64,000 nt of DNA, from assembly GCA_003281365.1 (NCBI GenBank), contig QCCF01000001.1, positions 248,001-312,000 of the forward strand, read 5' to 3'. The first letter of the stretch is position 1. Every line of letters begins with the position of its first letter. Source of the DNA: Prochlorococcus sp. AG-347-K18. Lineage in GTDB: Bacteria > Cyanobacteriota > Cyanobacteriia > PCC-6307 > Cyanobiaceae. Shown here piece by piece: positions 54,786 through 63,430 of the stretch. Under the pieces are notes generated by a model, which was not told where the DNA came from, made no database searches, and saw nothing but the letters and a program-made list of their open reading frames with translations. The position numbers were made by a program, and so were the translations under genes.

Positions 54786-56211
54786 AAAAGTAATAAACTC
54801 AATATTAATTTTCCCTCTTTCTATATCAATTTACTCTCAAAATGTACTTTCAAGCGAAACAAAAAATTATATAGATGAAGTTTTGGAAGAAAAATCTAAT
54901 AAGCTTTTTGTAAGTTATCAAGATATAGATGAAATTATCTTAAATAACGAAGAACTAAAATCATTACAAAATTTAGTTATCTCTGCAAAGTTTAATCTTT
55001 CAAGTAAGAATGCTCTAAGATTCCCATCCTTAGATTTTCAAGCCAATGGCTTTCCAAAGTATTCCTCAGGAAAAAAATACACTAGCAATTCAGATACACT
55101 AAAAACTTCACAATTAACAGCTAATCCTTCCCTAAATATTAATTGGGATCTAATCGATCCACTCAGAAGATCCGAAATTAATATTGCAAAGGAAAATGTA
55201 AAAATTGCGGAAAATAATTTCGAGATAAAGAAAAAAGACCTAATTCAAGAAGCAAGAGCAAGATATCATAAATACCAAAAATCTTATCAGGATATCCAAA
55301 ATAAAAAATTTACACTTGATTTATCTAAAACAAGTTTGAAAAATGCTCAAGCAAAGTTGGATGCTGGAATAGGAACAAAATTCGAGGTTCTCGAAGCAGA
55401 AACTCAATTATCAAGAGATAAAGAATCTCTTAATGAAAATAAAATTGAGCATGAAATTAACAAAATTTCTCTTCAAGAGATTCTTAACATAAAGGGGGAT
55501 TTTAAAATAAATTCCAAACAAAAATTAACTGGTTTATGGAATCATAAATTGAATAAAAATATTAATGAAGGTTTAGAAAAGAATCTCTCCTTAAAAAACT
55601 TTAATCTTCAAAAATCTATAAAAAATATCCAAGCAAATAGTTTTTTATCACAAAATAAACCAAAAATTTATATCAGCAACACCTTCTCTAGCACCTTTTC
55701 TAAAGGTGAATCTCTATCTAATAATATTGACTCTGAACAAACTAGTTCTAACTATACAAATACAATAAGCTTAAATTTTGCATGGAATATCTTTAATGGC
55801 GGACAGAATAAAAAATCTTATAAATCAAAAGCAGCAGATGCGAAAGCTGAAGAATATTCTTTTAAAAATCTAAAAAATGTTTTGACCACAAATATTACTA
55901 AAGCCTATTTAAATCTTAAATTAAATGAAGAAAAAATATTTTCGAGTTTTAAAGAAATTGAATCGAGCAAAGAATCTGTTAGGCTTGCTAGACTTAGATA
56001 TGATGTTGGAATATCAACTCTCAAAGATGTGCTTATAAGACAAAATGAATTAAGTAATGCTAAATCAAAAAATATTAATGCTCTTTATAATTACAACTTA
56101 AATCTAGATGAATTAGAAAGATTAACTTTTCTTGAAATAGATAAAAATTGTTTAGATAACAACAATAATAAAATCAAAGATGGAGAATCTATTTGCAATA
56201 TTCCAAGATGA
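54778..56211 (+). CDS. TolC-family outer-membrane protein
   Basis: A 477-residue outer-membrane factor with a probable signal peptide (about residues 1-25) and two internally similar halves of long coiled-coil helices (for example IAKENVKIAENNFEIKKKDL and AKLDAGIGTKFEVLEAETQL). The repeat in the second half is ARLRYDVGISTLKDVLIRQN, a typical OEP motif. It forms the outer-membrane channel of efflux or type I secretion systems. No inner-membrane partner is adjacent. It overlaps the radical-SAM gene by 8 bp and the next gene by 4. Confidence 0.92.
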   Translation: MLRKVINSILIFPLSISIYSQNVLSSETKNYIDEVLEEKSNKLFVSYQDIDEIILNNEELKSLQNLVISAKFNLSSKNALRFPSLDFQANGFPKYSSGKKYTSNSDTLKTSQLTANPSLNINWDLIDPLRRSEINIAKENVKIAENNFEIKKKDLIQEARARYHKYQKSYQDIQNKKFTLDLSKTSLKNAQAKLDAGIGTKFEVLEAETQLSRDKESLNENKIEHEINKISLQEILNIKGDFKINSKQKLTGLWNHKLNKNINEGLEKNLSLKNFNLQKSIKNIQANSFLSQNKPKIYISNTFSSTFSKGESLSNNIDSEQTSSNYTNTISLNFAWNIFNGGQNKKSYKSKAADAKAEEYSFKNLKNVLTTNITKAYLNLKLNEEKIFSSFKEIESSKESVRLARLRYDVGISTLKDVLIRQNELSNAKSKNINALYNYNLNLDELERLTFLEIDKNCLDNNNNKIKDGESICNIPR

Positions 56212-57020
56212 ATTATCCAAATTTAACTAATAAACAACTAAGTGAATTAGATTCATTATTTGAACTAATTAGTAAACGTCAATTAAAAGATTTTGGTAAT
56301 ATTAGTGCCAGCAATAAAGCAGATGGATCATTAATAACTGATTGTGATTTATGGAGCGATAAAACAATCGTAGATGGTCTGGCTGTAATTGCTCCAGATG
56401 AAGGCGTACTTAGCGAAGAGGGTGGAAAGTCAATCCCTGATTCAAAAGCTTATTGGGTAGTTGATCCACTTGATGGGACAACAAATTTTGCTGCGGGTAT
56501 TCCATATTGGTCTATATCAGTAGCAAGGTTTGTAAATAGCAGACCTGAATCTTCTTTTTTAATAATACCTTCATTGAAAAAAAAGTTTGTTTGCATTAAG
56601 GGAAAGGGTGTTTGGCTTAATAACCAGAAAATAGACCCTAAACAAAATAATCACCAAAGTGAATGCATTTCTTTATGTAGCAGATCAATAAAAATTTTAC
56701 AAAAAAAACCAAACTCTGTATTTCCTGGCAAAATAAGGCTTTTAGGTGTATCGAGTTTAAATCTTATCAGCGTAGCGATGGGACAAACTTTCGGAGCTAT
56801 AGAATCAACACCAAAGATATGGGATATAGCAGCAGCATGGTTAATGTTAGAGGAACTCAATTGTTATATAGATTGGTTAGATATAGATCCATTAAACTTA
56901 GTTTCAGGGCAAAACTTAAGCGATGTTAATTTTCCATTAATTGCTAGTAGATCATTAGAAAAAGTTGAGATCTTAAAACCATGGGCTAATTTATTGTTAG
57001 AAAAAAAGTTGAGATCTTAA
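56208..57020 (+). CDS. inositol-monophosphatase-family phosphatase
   Basis: Lithium-sensitive metal-dependent phosphatase of 270 residues. Metal and catalytic motifs are SEEGG (about 75-79), DPLDGTTNFAAG (about 88-99) and the C-terminal WDIAAAWLMLEE. Substrate may be inositol phosphate, fructose-1,6-bisphosphate-like or PAP; undecided. The ATG at 56208 overlaps the TolC-type stop as ATGA. The last codons were created by a 44-bp tandem duplication (56958-57045) that shifts frame and adds the tail KLRS. Confidence 0.92.
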   Translation: MNYPNLTNKQLSELDSLFELISKRQLKDFGNISASNKADGSLITDCDLWSDKTIVDGLAVIAPDEGVLSEEGGKSIPDSKAYWVVDPLDGTTNFAAGIPYWSISVARFVNSRPESSFLIIPSLKKKFVCIKGKGVWLNNQKIDPKQNNHQSECISLCSRSIKILQKKPNSVFPGKIRLLGVSSLNLISVAMGQTFGAIESTPKIWDIAAAWLMLEELNCYIDWLDIDPLNLVSGQNLSDVNFPLIASRSLEKVEILKPWANLLLEKKLRS

Positions 57021-57051
57021 AACCATGGGCTAATTTATTGTTAGAAAAATA
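56964..57051. repeat. 44-bp tandem duplication at the end of the inositol-phosphatase gene
   Basis: The unit beginning GTTGAGATCTTAAAACCATG occurs at 56964 and again at 57008, exactly 44 bases apart, with identical sequence through GGGCTAATTTATTGTTAG. Since 44 is not a multiple of three, reading passes into the second copy in a new frame and stops early in it. The second copy includes an in-frame-looking TAG that was probably the original stop. Confidence 0.95.
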
Positions 57052-57138
57052 GTTGCATCATAAATAAATATTTGCTTGAAAATTCCTTAATTAGATACAA
57101 TTAATCATACATAATAAAAATATTTGAAGAAAATTAAT

Positions 57139-58053
57139 ATGCAACGTAGCTCAACTTGGATAATTAAAAGTTTATGGGGAGCTTGTGAGAGGTGGACAAA
57201 ATCTGATTGTATTGATTTGAGTGCTGCTTTTGCATACTATACACTACAATCATTTTTTCCTATTCTACTAATTTCCCTCTCCATAGCATCTTGGTTCCTA
57301 GGAAAACAAGAAGGATTAGATCAACAAATAATTGCTGTAGCTGCCCAGATTTTACCTCCTTCAGTAGTTGAATTAGTAGAAACAACATTATTTAAATTGA
57401 TTGATCAAGGTTTTGGAGCAGGTATTCTAGGGGCTATGTTTTTGCTTTTTACTGCAGGAAATGCATATTTATCTCTCCAAAGAGGTTCAGATAGGCTATG
57501 GGAGGACGAACTTCCTTCTAAAAGAGTAAATTCTGCATGGAGAGAACAAGCTTCGAGGTTTCTCCGAAATAGAGTTGAAGCTTTTTTAATAGTATTTTTT
57601 ATAGGTTTCTTAATGGTGCTAGATCAGATTAGTGCAAATCTCAGAATGATTCCAAGTAACGTTTTAGAAAATCTCTCAAAATCAAATAACTTAATTTCTG
57701 ATTTATTGCTAAGGTTGCCTTTATTACAAGTTGGTCAATTTGCAATACCTCTTATTGGTTTTTCTTTAATGGCTCTTTTATTACAAGCCCTCTTACCTAG
57801 TAGAAAAGTTCCTTTAAGACCACTACTACCGGGATCTTTTCTTATTGGAATTGGTCTAACTACTTTGAATTTAGCAGTAAGTAAAAGTATCCTCTCGCTT
57901 GGCACAAGATTTCAAGCATATGGTTTTATTGGAGGTTTTCTTGTACTTACTTTGTGGGTCTGGCTACTTGGTGTGATTTTATATTTTGGACAGTGTTGGA
58001 GTGTCGTTATTGCTAGTATGTCTTTAGTAAATACAAAAAGAAATAAAAGATAA
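57139..58053 (+). CDS. YihY/BrkB-family membrane protein
   Basis: A 304-residue integral membrane protein with about six helices. The segment DLSAAFAYYTLQSFFPILLI near the start and VLTLWVWLLGVILYFGQCW near the end are the family's conserved blocks (UPF0761/YihY, formerly ribonuclease BN-like). Function unknown; probably a membrane transporter or scaffold. The ATG at 57139 is preferred over TTG at 57124 because GAAG lies about 9 bases upstream. Confidence 0.87.
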   Translation: MQRSSTWIIKSLWGACERWTKSDCIDLSAAFAYYTLQSFFPILLISLSIASWFLGKQEGLDQQIIAVAAQILPPSVVELVETTLFKLIDQGFGAGILGAMFLLFTAGNAYLSLQRGSDRLWEDELPSKRVNSAWREQASRFLRNRVEAFLIVFFIGFLMVLDQISANLRMIPSNVLENLSKSNNLISDLLLRLPLLQVGQFAIPLIGFSLMALLLQALLPSRKVPLRPLLPGSFLIGIGLTTLNLAVSKSILSLGTRFQAYGFIGGFLVLTLWVWLLGVILYFGQCWSVVIASMSLVNTKRNKR

Positions 58054-58061
58054 TAATAACA

Positions 58062-58400
58062 ATGCATTATTTTCTTAGAGCTAACAAAAATTTGTTGACT
58101 TATTCGTTAATCATTCTGTTGTGTATACCTATTTTGGGGATTAATTTTTTTATAAGTATTCTTGGGAATATTTTACTACTTATTTTTCTAATTCCTCTTT
58201 TATTATTGCTAATAATATTCATAGGTTTTAATTTCTACAAGTCGAAAATTAATACATGTAAAAATTGTGGTGCAGTATCTGTAGGGTTAAGTGAAACCTG
58301 TATTAATTGTGGTGCAAGCTTAGAAGATATAAGAAAAGGAAATAATTTACAAAAACCGAGTGAAAGTACTATTGAAGTGAAAGCAGAAGAAATAAAGTAA
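58062..58400 (+). CDS. unknown membrane protein with zinc-ribbon-like tail
   Basis: A 112-residue protein with two N-terminal membrane helices (about 14-55) and a soluble C-terminus that has CKNCGA and CINCGA about 17 residues apart, a double CxxC zinc-ribbon pattern. Family unknown to me. It follows the YihY gene by 8 bp and is convergent with the Hli gene. A role as a membrane-tethered redox or metal module is inference. Confidence 0.75.
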   Translation: MHYFLRANKNLLTYSLIILLCIPILGINFFISILGNILLLIFLIPLLLLLIIFIGFNFYKSKINTCKNCGAVSVGLSETCINCGASLEDIRKGNNLQKPSESTIEVKAEEIK

Positions 58401-58404
58401 AAAT

Positions 58405-58551
58405 TTAACCAATTCCAATTTGTCGGAGAATACTTTGTCCAGTAATTAGTTCGGTACCTAAACCAATCAATATGCCCATCATTGCCATGCGACCATTCCA
58501 AGTTTCGGCAAAGTTGACAAAGCCAAATCTTGCTTGATTTTCATTGTTCAT
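58405..58551 (-). CDS. high-light-inducible protein (Hli), 48 residues
   Basis: Single-helix chlorophyll-binding protein of the light-harvesting superfamily. The 48 residues are a soluble N-terminus, then the motif FAETWNGRMAMMGILIGLGT with the ExxNxRxAMxG chlorophyll-binding signature, and a short tail. Hli proteins protect photosystems under excess light and deliver chlorophyll. It was found by reading both strands between 58400 and 58621; its mirror-strand reading is not coding. The upstream 69 bp contain a small palindrome at 58564-58577 and a TAAAAT box but no clear HLR1 site that I could verify. Confidence 0.93.
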   Translation of the reverse strand: MNNENQARFGFVNFAETWNGRMAMMGILIGLGTELITGQSILRQIGIG

Positions 58552-58620
58552 AACTAACTAAATTATCTATTTAGATATTTTAACGTTTTGAGGGGAATTT
58601 TATGATTGATAGTAAATTAA

Positions 58621-59004
58621 TTATTTAACATGTCTAATACCATCAACTGGTCGATAATCATCTCCAGTTAATTCTTCATAAACAATAGCTGGTAATCCAG
58701 TATCAAACATGGTCTGCAAAGCTTCCTTTAGCATAGGGTTCCAACCTCCTGTACTTACCTTTCCATGTCTTACGGTCCAATCCCAAGTTCCTTGCAGATC
58801 TCTCGGTAATCGACCTTCTCTATCTCGTCGAGCAACTAAATCTAAAGATTCTACTAAACCAACAATAATCGGATTTTTACCATAAGAAGGCGTAATGCTT
58901 AGCTCAAGCCTAACTGGATCTTCTTTAACCATTTTTAAACGAAATCTTGGTGGCAATTTAAGAGATCTTATTACCGACGAAACAATTTTTGTTCTTAATT
59001 CCAA
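58621..59004 (-). CDS. conserved-looking unknown protein next to hli
   Basis: A 127-residue soluble protein with no signal peptide or cysteine. It begins MELRTKIVSSVIRSLKLPPR and has a central WDWTVRHGKVSTGGWNPML block. The absence of low-complexity and good codon structure indicate a real gene. I recognise no domain. It lies 69 bp upstream of hli and 26 bp downstream of the DUF2973-type gene, all on the minus strand, so it might belong to a stress-induced unit. Confidence 0.72.
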   Translation of the reverse strand: MELRTKIVSSVIRSLKLPPRFRLKMVKEDPVRLELSITPSYGKNPIIVGLVESLDLVARRDREGRLPRDLQGTWDWTVRHGKVSTGGWNPMLKEALQTMFDTGLPAIVYEELTGDDYRPVDGIRHVK

Positions 59005-59030
59005 TTTTTTTACCTTAAATTTTAATTCTC

Positions 59031-59294
59031 TTAATCAGTTGTGGAGCCCTTTTCTTCAAGGGAAGAGTCATTATCATTGGAAAATCTTACTGTTAATAAC
59101 TCCTCCTCTGTAATGTTTCCAGATTTATCTAAAAGCTCTGGATGTATTGTGTACTTTTTTTGGTTGAAATTAGAGTTATTGAAGGATTTTTTTTCTGTCC
59201 CAGATATTCCCCAACCATTAGACATCACTTTAAAAGCTTTCCAAACAAGATAGGTTAATGCTGCAGAATATATTATTGGGAAAAGAATAGTCAT
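59031..59294 (-). CDS. DUF2973-type small membrane protein
   Basis: An 87-residue protein with one N-terminal membrane helix (about 3-20) and a polar C-terminus containing IHPELLDKSGNITEEELLTV. This HPELLD...GN...LL block is that of the cyanobacterial DUF2973 family, function unknown. The last 15 residues are Asp/Ser-rich. It is the first of three minus-strand genes leading to hli. Confidence 0.78.
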   Translation of the reverse strand: MTILFPIIYSAALTYLVWKAFKVMSNGWGISGTEKKSFNNSNFNQKKYTIHPELLDKSGNITEEELLTVRFSNDNDSSLEEKGSTTD

Positions 59295-59437
59295 TAAATT
59301 TATAAATTAGTTAGATATATGATTAATATCATAGCCCGAAAAAAAGAAAATTAGCTAATTTAATTTAATTTAATCCTCCCTTATCTAAAAAATTTTTTTA
59401 AAGTTATATTTATAACAAAGCATTATTGTATATTTGA

Positions 59438-60589
59438 ATGTATTTAAAAGTTATAAGAAAAAAAAATCTTAAAACATTCCGCTACAAGCTAATATTGCTT
59501 TCTTCAGCAATTGCAATAAGTTTTATATATCCAATAAATGTAATATCCAAACCATTAACTAAAATAAAATTCAATGAATTTAACATAAATTCAAACAAAT
59601 CTTTCGTAACAAAAGCTGTCGAAAAAACTGGTTCTTCTGTAGTAACAATTGATACTCAAAGATATGTCAAACAAAGAAGATTTCCAAGAAATTCTCAACT
59701 ATTTCTGGATCCATATTTTGAAAGATTTTTCGGTTTAAATTTACCCAATGATAATCAGCAAAGGATAGAGCAAAACCAAGGAAGTGGATTTATTTTTGCT
59801 GACGGCCTTGTAATGACTAATGCTCATGTTGTCAATGAATCAGATAAGGTAATAGTTGGTTTAACCAACGGCAAAAAATTGAAAGCAAAACTTGTGGGGC
59901 AAGACTTTTTTACCGATTTAGCTGTACTTAAAATTGAAGGTAAAGGACCTTGGCCAAAAGCACAATTAGGTGATTCATCAAAAATAAAAGTTGGTGATTG
60001 GGCAATTGCAGTTGGAAATCCATTTGGGCTAGAAAACACAGTTACACTAGGCATTATTAGTAATCTCAACAGAAACGTTGCTCAATTAGGAATATATGAT
60101 AAAAAACTCGAACTTATCCAAACAGACGCTGCTATTAATCCTGGAAATTCTGGAGGTCCACTATTGAATAGCAATGGAGAAGTAATTGGTATTAATACCT
60201 TGATCAGATCAGGGCCAGGTGCGGGTCTAAGTTTCGCAATCCCAATTAATAAAGCTAAGGATATTGCCAATCAACTCATAAATAATGGAAAAGTAATACA
60301 TCCTATGATTGGTATAAGCTTAATAGATGAAAGTAATTTTGAGACAAATAAAAATACTGTGAAAGTTGGTTATGTAGTATCGAATAGTCCAGCTGAAAAA
60401 AGCGGGATAATGGTGAATGACATACTAATAAAGGTAGGTAATAAAAATATTGAAAAAGCTTCAGATGTTATAAACCAAATAAGTCAAAATGGAATTAATA
60501 AACAAATCAGTATATTATTAAAGCGAAGAAATAAATTTATTAGATTGAAAGTAATCCCAACTGATATTACTAATTTAGACAATAAGTAA
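59438..60589 (+). CDS. HtrA/Deg-family serine protease
   Basis: Envelope or thylakoid-lumen protease, 383 residues. An N-terminal hydrophobic signal anchor (about 17-35) is followed by the trypsin-like domain with triad His 130 (TNAHVV), Asp 160 (FTDLAV) and Ser 238 (GNSGGP), then one PDZ domain from about 285. Cyanobacterial relatives are HtrA, HhoA and HhoB; with one PDZ it fits any of them. The 274 bp after it are AT-rich without recognisable features. Confidence 0.94.
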   Translation: MYLKVIRKKNLKTFRYKLILLSSAIAISFIYPINVISKPLTKIKFNEFNINSNKSFVTKAVEKTGSSVVTIDTQRYVKQRRFPRNSQLFLDPYFERFFGLNLPNDNQQRIEQNQGSGFIFADGLVMTNAHVVNESDKVIVGLTNGKKLKAKLVGQDFFTDLAVLKIEGKGPWPKAQLGDSSKIKVGDWAIAVGNPFGLENTVTLGIISNLNRNVAQLGIYDKKLELIQTDAAINPGNSGGPLLNSNGEVIGINTLIRSGPGAGLSFAIPINKAKDIANQLINNGKVIHPMIGISLIDESNFETNKNTVKVGYVVSNSPAEKSGIMVNDILIKVGNKNIEKASDVINQISQNGINKQISILLKRRNKFIRLKVIPTDITNLDNK

Positions 60590-60863
60590 AAGTTTAAATT
60601 TTTTATTTTTTCTAAGTCTTTTTAAGCATCTAGAAATCCAAGTCAAGTTTCTGATATCAATGATTTACATACATTCCAAATAACTTTCAATAAGATCATA
60701 AATTTTAAACTAATTTTTTTTAAATCAAAATTTTTCATGTGATTTATTTAAAGTTTATTTTCTAATTTTGAGCTTAATCAATGACAGTAAACTGTTTTAA
60801 AATATATATATTTTGTCGCCTAACAAAATTTAACCTTTATAGAAAATAATCAAATCTTTTTTT

Positions 60864-62483
60864 TTAACTTTTGATTTGTTTTTCTAAAAAATATTCATAA
60901 TTTCCATTATACGAAAGCAATTTTGAATCTTTAATTTCAATAATTTTATTAGCTACCCTAGAAATAAAATATCGATCATGTGAAATGATTAATGATGAAC
61001 CTTTATAATTCTTAATTGCTAATTCTAAATTTTCTTTAGATTGAAGATCCAAATGGTTGGTTGGTTCATCTAATAATAGAAAGTTACTTGGATTCATAAT
61101 CATAATAGCCAGTGCTAGTCTTGCCTTTTCTCCTCCACTGAGTTGTTTAACAAATTTAAAAACGGTTTCGTTTTGAAAACCAAAACCTCCTAAAAATGTT
61201 CTAACTTTTTTTTGTGACCATTCTGGTGATTTCTTAAATATTAAATCAATAACCCTTTCATCAAGTGAAAGTGCTTCAGCCTGATTCTGTTCATAATAGC
61301 TAGTAATTATATTATGTTTACCAAGATTAATTTCTCCAATTTCAGGAGATATTTTTTTCATAATAATTTTAAGCAATGTAGATTTGCCGCAGCCATTAGG
61401 TCCTAATATTGCTATTTTCTCCCCAGAAGAAATCTTTAAATTAATATCTAAAAAAAGAATTTTATCCTCGAAACTATGAGATAAATTTTTGATATTTAGG
61501 ACTAATTTTCCTGAGCGAGGGCACTCTGGAAAATTAAAAACAGGACTTTTTGATTTTGATATGGGAGACTCAATTTTAGAAATCTTTTTTAATTGTTTTT
61601 CTCTACTCTTTGCCTGAGAACTTCTAGTTGCACTAGCTCTAAATCTATCTATATACCTCTTCTGTAATTCAATTTCTTTTTGTTGTAATTGATATGCCTT
61701 ATTTTGTGATTCTTCATTCAAAGTTTTCTGTTCGACAAAAAAAGAATAGTTCCCATTAAATGTTTCAGATGTTCCTCTATCTACAAAAATTATTTTTTTA
61801 CATAATTTATCCAAGAAATATCTATCATGGCTGATTATTATAACTGCAATTTTAAGCGATGATAGATATTCTTCCAACCAAAAAATAGTTTCTAAATCTA
61901 AATGATTGGTTGGTTCATCCAGCAAAAGTAAATCAGGTTTTTGTAAGATTATTTTTCCTAGGGCAACTTTCATCTGCCAACCACCTGAGAAATTGCCAAC
62001 TAATTTATCAGCATCTTCTATAGAAAAGCCTAATTTTGGTAATATTTTTTCTACATCAGATTGCATTTTATAACCACCTAAAGCTTCAAATTTTGCTTGA
62101 TATTTTGCGAGTTGATTTACTAATATTTCAAGTTCATCGGAATTTTTTTTTATATCCAACGATATCATTTTATTCTCTATATCTAAAAGTTTAATAGCAA
62201 CAATTTGTATATCTTTAAAAGAACTTTCTAATTCCTGTCTCACTGAAAAATTCAAATTACAATCAAACTCTTGCTTTAAATGGGCAATTTTAGGATTTCC
62301 CTCTTTGATGATCGTTCCACTTGTTTGCTCTTCCTCTCCAATTAAAATTTTAAATTGGGTTGATTTACCTGCACCATTAGAACCAACTAAGCCAACTTTT
62401 TCTCCTTTCTTAATCTCCCAACTAATATTTTTTAAAACAACATCTTTAGAATAAATTTTGCTTACACCTTCAAATCTAATCAC
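60864..62483 (-). CDS. ABC-F family ATPase
   Basis: Soluble twin-ATPase protein of 539 residues without membrane domains. Walker A motifs are GSNGAGKST and GPNGCGKST, signatures NFSGGWQMK and QLSGGEKAR, and Walker B LLLLDEPTNHLD and FLLLDEPTNHLD. A charged linker of about 80 residues lies between them (around 245-330). ABC-F proteins act on the ribosome in translation regulation or antibiotic protection; closest subgroup (Uup, EttA or plant GCN-like) is not decided. It diverges from the 58-residue membrane protein across 72 bp. Confidence 0.93.
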   Translation of the reverse strand: MIRFEGVSKIYSKDVVLKNISWEIKKGEKVGLVGSNGAGKSTQFKILIGEEEQTSGTIIKEGNPKIAHLKQEFDCNLNFSVRQELESSFKDIQIVAIKLLDIENKMISLDIKKNSDELEILVNQLAKYQAKFEALGGYKMQSDVEKILPKLGFSIEDADKLVGNFSGGWQMKVALGKIILQKPDLLLLDEPTNHLDLETIFWLEEYLSSLKIAVIIISHDRYFLDKLCKKIIFVDRGTSETFNGNYSFFVEQKTLNEESQNKAYQLQQKEIELQKRYIDRFRASATRSSQAKSREKQLKKISKIESPISKSKSPVFNFPECPRSGKLVLNIKNLSHSFEDKILFLDINLKISSGEKIAILGPNGCGKSTLLKIIMKKISPEIGEINLGKHNIITSYYEQNQAEALSLDERVIDLIFKKSPEWSQKKVRTFLGGFGFQNETVFKFVKQLSGGEKARLALAIMIMNPSNFLLLDEPTNHLDLQSKENLELAIKNYKGSSLIISHDRYFISRVANKIIEIKDSKLLSYNGNYEYFLEKQIKS

Positions 62484-62555
62484 TGTTTTAAAAATAGAAT
62501 TTACAAAATCTGTGGCTTATTTACTAAAAAATATTTTGTGGAATAAAATTAAATC

Positions 62556-62732
62556 ATGAAAAGAATAGAACAAATTGTTGTGATTTTCATAGCTGCAGCT
62601 CTTGCAATTCCAAGTTATTGGTTTTTTTGGACTTTAGCTGGTGGAGGTGGCTACAACAAAAGAATAAAACCTATTCCTAATCAAGATAATATTTATTCGA
62701 AACCTTTTCCTAAAGACCTCCTCGAGCCTTGA
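62556..62732 (+). CDS. unknown small membrane protein, 58 residues
   Basis: A 58-residue peptide starting MKRIEQIVVIFIAAALAIPS with one membrane helix, a Gly-rich turn (LAGGGGYNKR) and a polar tail. It has the style of small thylakoid or envelope subunits, but I do not recognise it. It was found by reading the interval between the ABC-F gene and the Nif11-like gene. Its end overlaps that convergent gene by 23 bp. Confidence 0.6.
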   Translation: MKRIEQIVVIFIAAALAIPSYWFFWTLAGGGGYNKRIKPIPNQDNIYSKPFPKDLLEP

Positions 62733-62940
62733 TTAACCACATTTTAGTTGCTTCATCGTCAATAGTACTCAAATATTCAATAACCTCTTCTTTAGTCACA
62801 GAAATATTTAACTCGTTGCCAATATCGCATATTTTATCTAAGGCTTTTTTGGGATTAGTTAAAGCTGTCATAAACAAACTTTGTTTCTTTTTAGAGTCGT
62901 TTGCTATTAACTTATAAAGCTTTTCAGCATTACTGGACAT
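62710..62940 (-). CDS. Nif11-like small protein
   Basis: A 76-residue helical protein: MSSNAEKLYKLIANDSKKKQ at the start, then ALTNPKKALDKICDIGNELN, ISVTKEEVIEYLSTIDDEAT and a C-terminal KARGGL. The layout resembles the Nif11 family, which in marine picocyanobacteria serves as leader peptide for lanthipeptides (prochlorosins). Here the chain ends right after GG-L and has no core peptide, so it may be a stand-alone Nif11 protein. No lanthipeptide synthetase or transporter gene is near. Confidence 0.62.
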   Translation of the reverse strand: MSSNAEKLYKLIANDSKKKQSLFMTALTNPKKALDKICDIGNELNISVTKEEVIEYLSTIDDEATKMWLIKARGGL

Positions 62941-62974
62941 TTTTTTAAAATCTATTTATTAATAGATTATTACC

Positions 62975-63313
62975 TCAAGCTACATTTTGTTCATTATATT
63001 TATTATTAGATAAATCATTATCCACATCTTTTATCTCTTTTGCAGAGGCATCTGCCATACTTCTTGCGTCTAAACATAAAACTTTTCTTAGTTTCGCAAA
63101 GTTAGCTGCGTGAGATTTTCTACCATCTTTTTGAGCATAATACTCAGACTGCTGCAGAATCTGGTGAAGATGAGTTAACAAATATGGACTAATTACAGCT
63201 GATACCAAAACGTCACTATTTTCAGTATCGTGAGAATCAGAATTGACTAATCTTTTTTTCGGTTTATCAATTATCGACCTTTTAGGAGAATCAATTTTTC
63301 TTGAATTTTTCAT
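62975..63313 (-). CDS. unknown basic protein
   Basis: A 112-residue protein from the ATG at 63313, chosen over a TTG five codons upstream that lacks a ribosome-binding site. The N-terminal 40 residues are Lys/Ser/Asp-rich and disordered; the middle LLTHLHQILQQSEYYAQKDG is helical with two His; there is a single Cys (VLCLDA). No family recognised. It lies 34 bp upstream of the Nif11-like gene. Confidence 0.6.
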   Translation of the reverse strand: MKNSRKIDSPKRSIIDKPKKRLVNSDSHDTENSDVLVSAVISPYLLTHLHQILQQSEYYAQKDGRKSHAANFAKLRKVLCLDARSMADASAKEIKDVDNDLSNNKYNEQNVA

Positions 63314-63430
63314 GGGACAATAAAACAATTAATTGATACGGACATAAATTTCCTTACTAATAATATACACAAAGATAGTATCCTTGACTAACTGTGTATA
63401 CTTATAAGTAACAGTTATCAACTTTGACTC

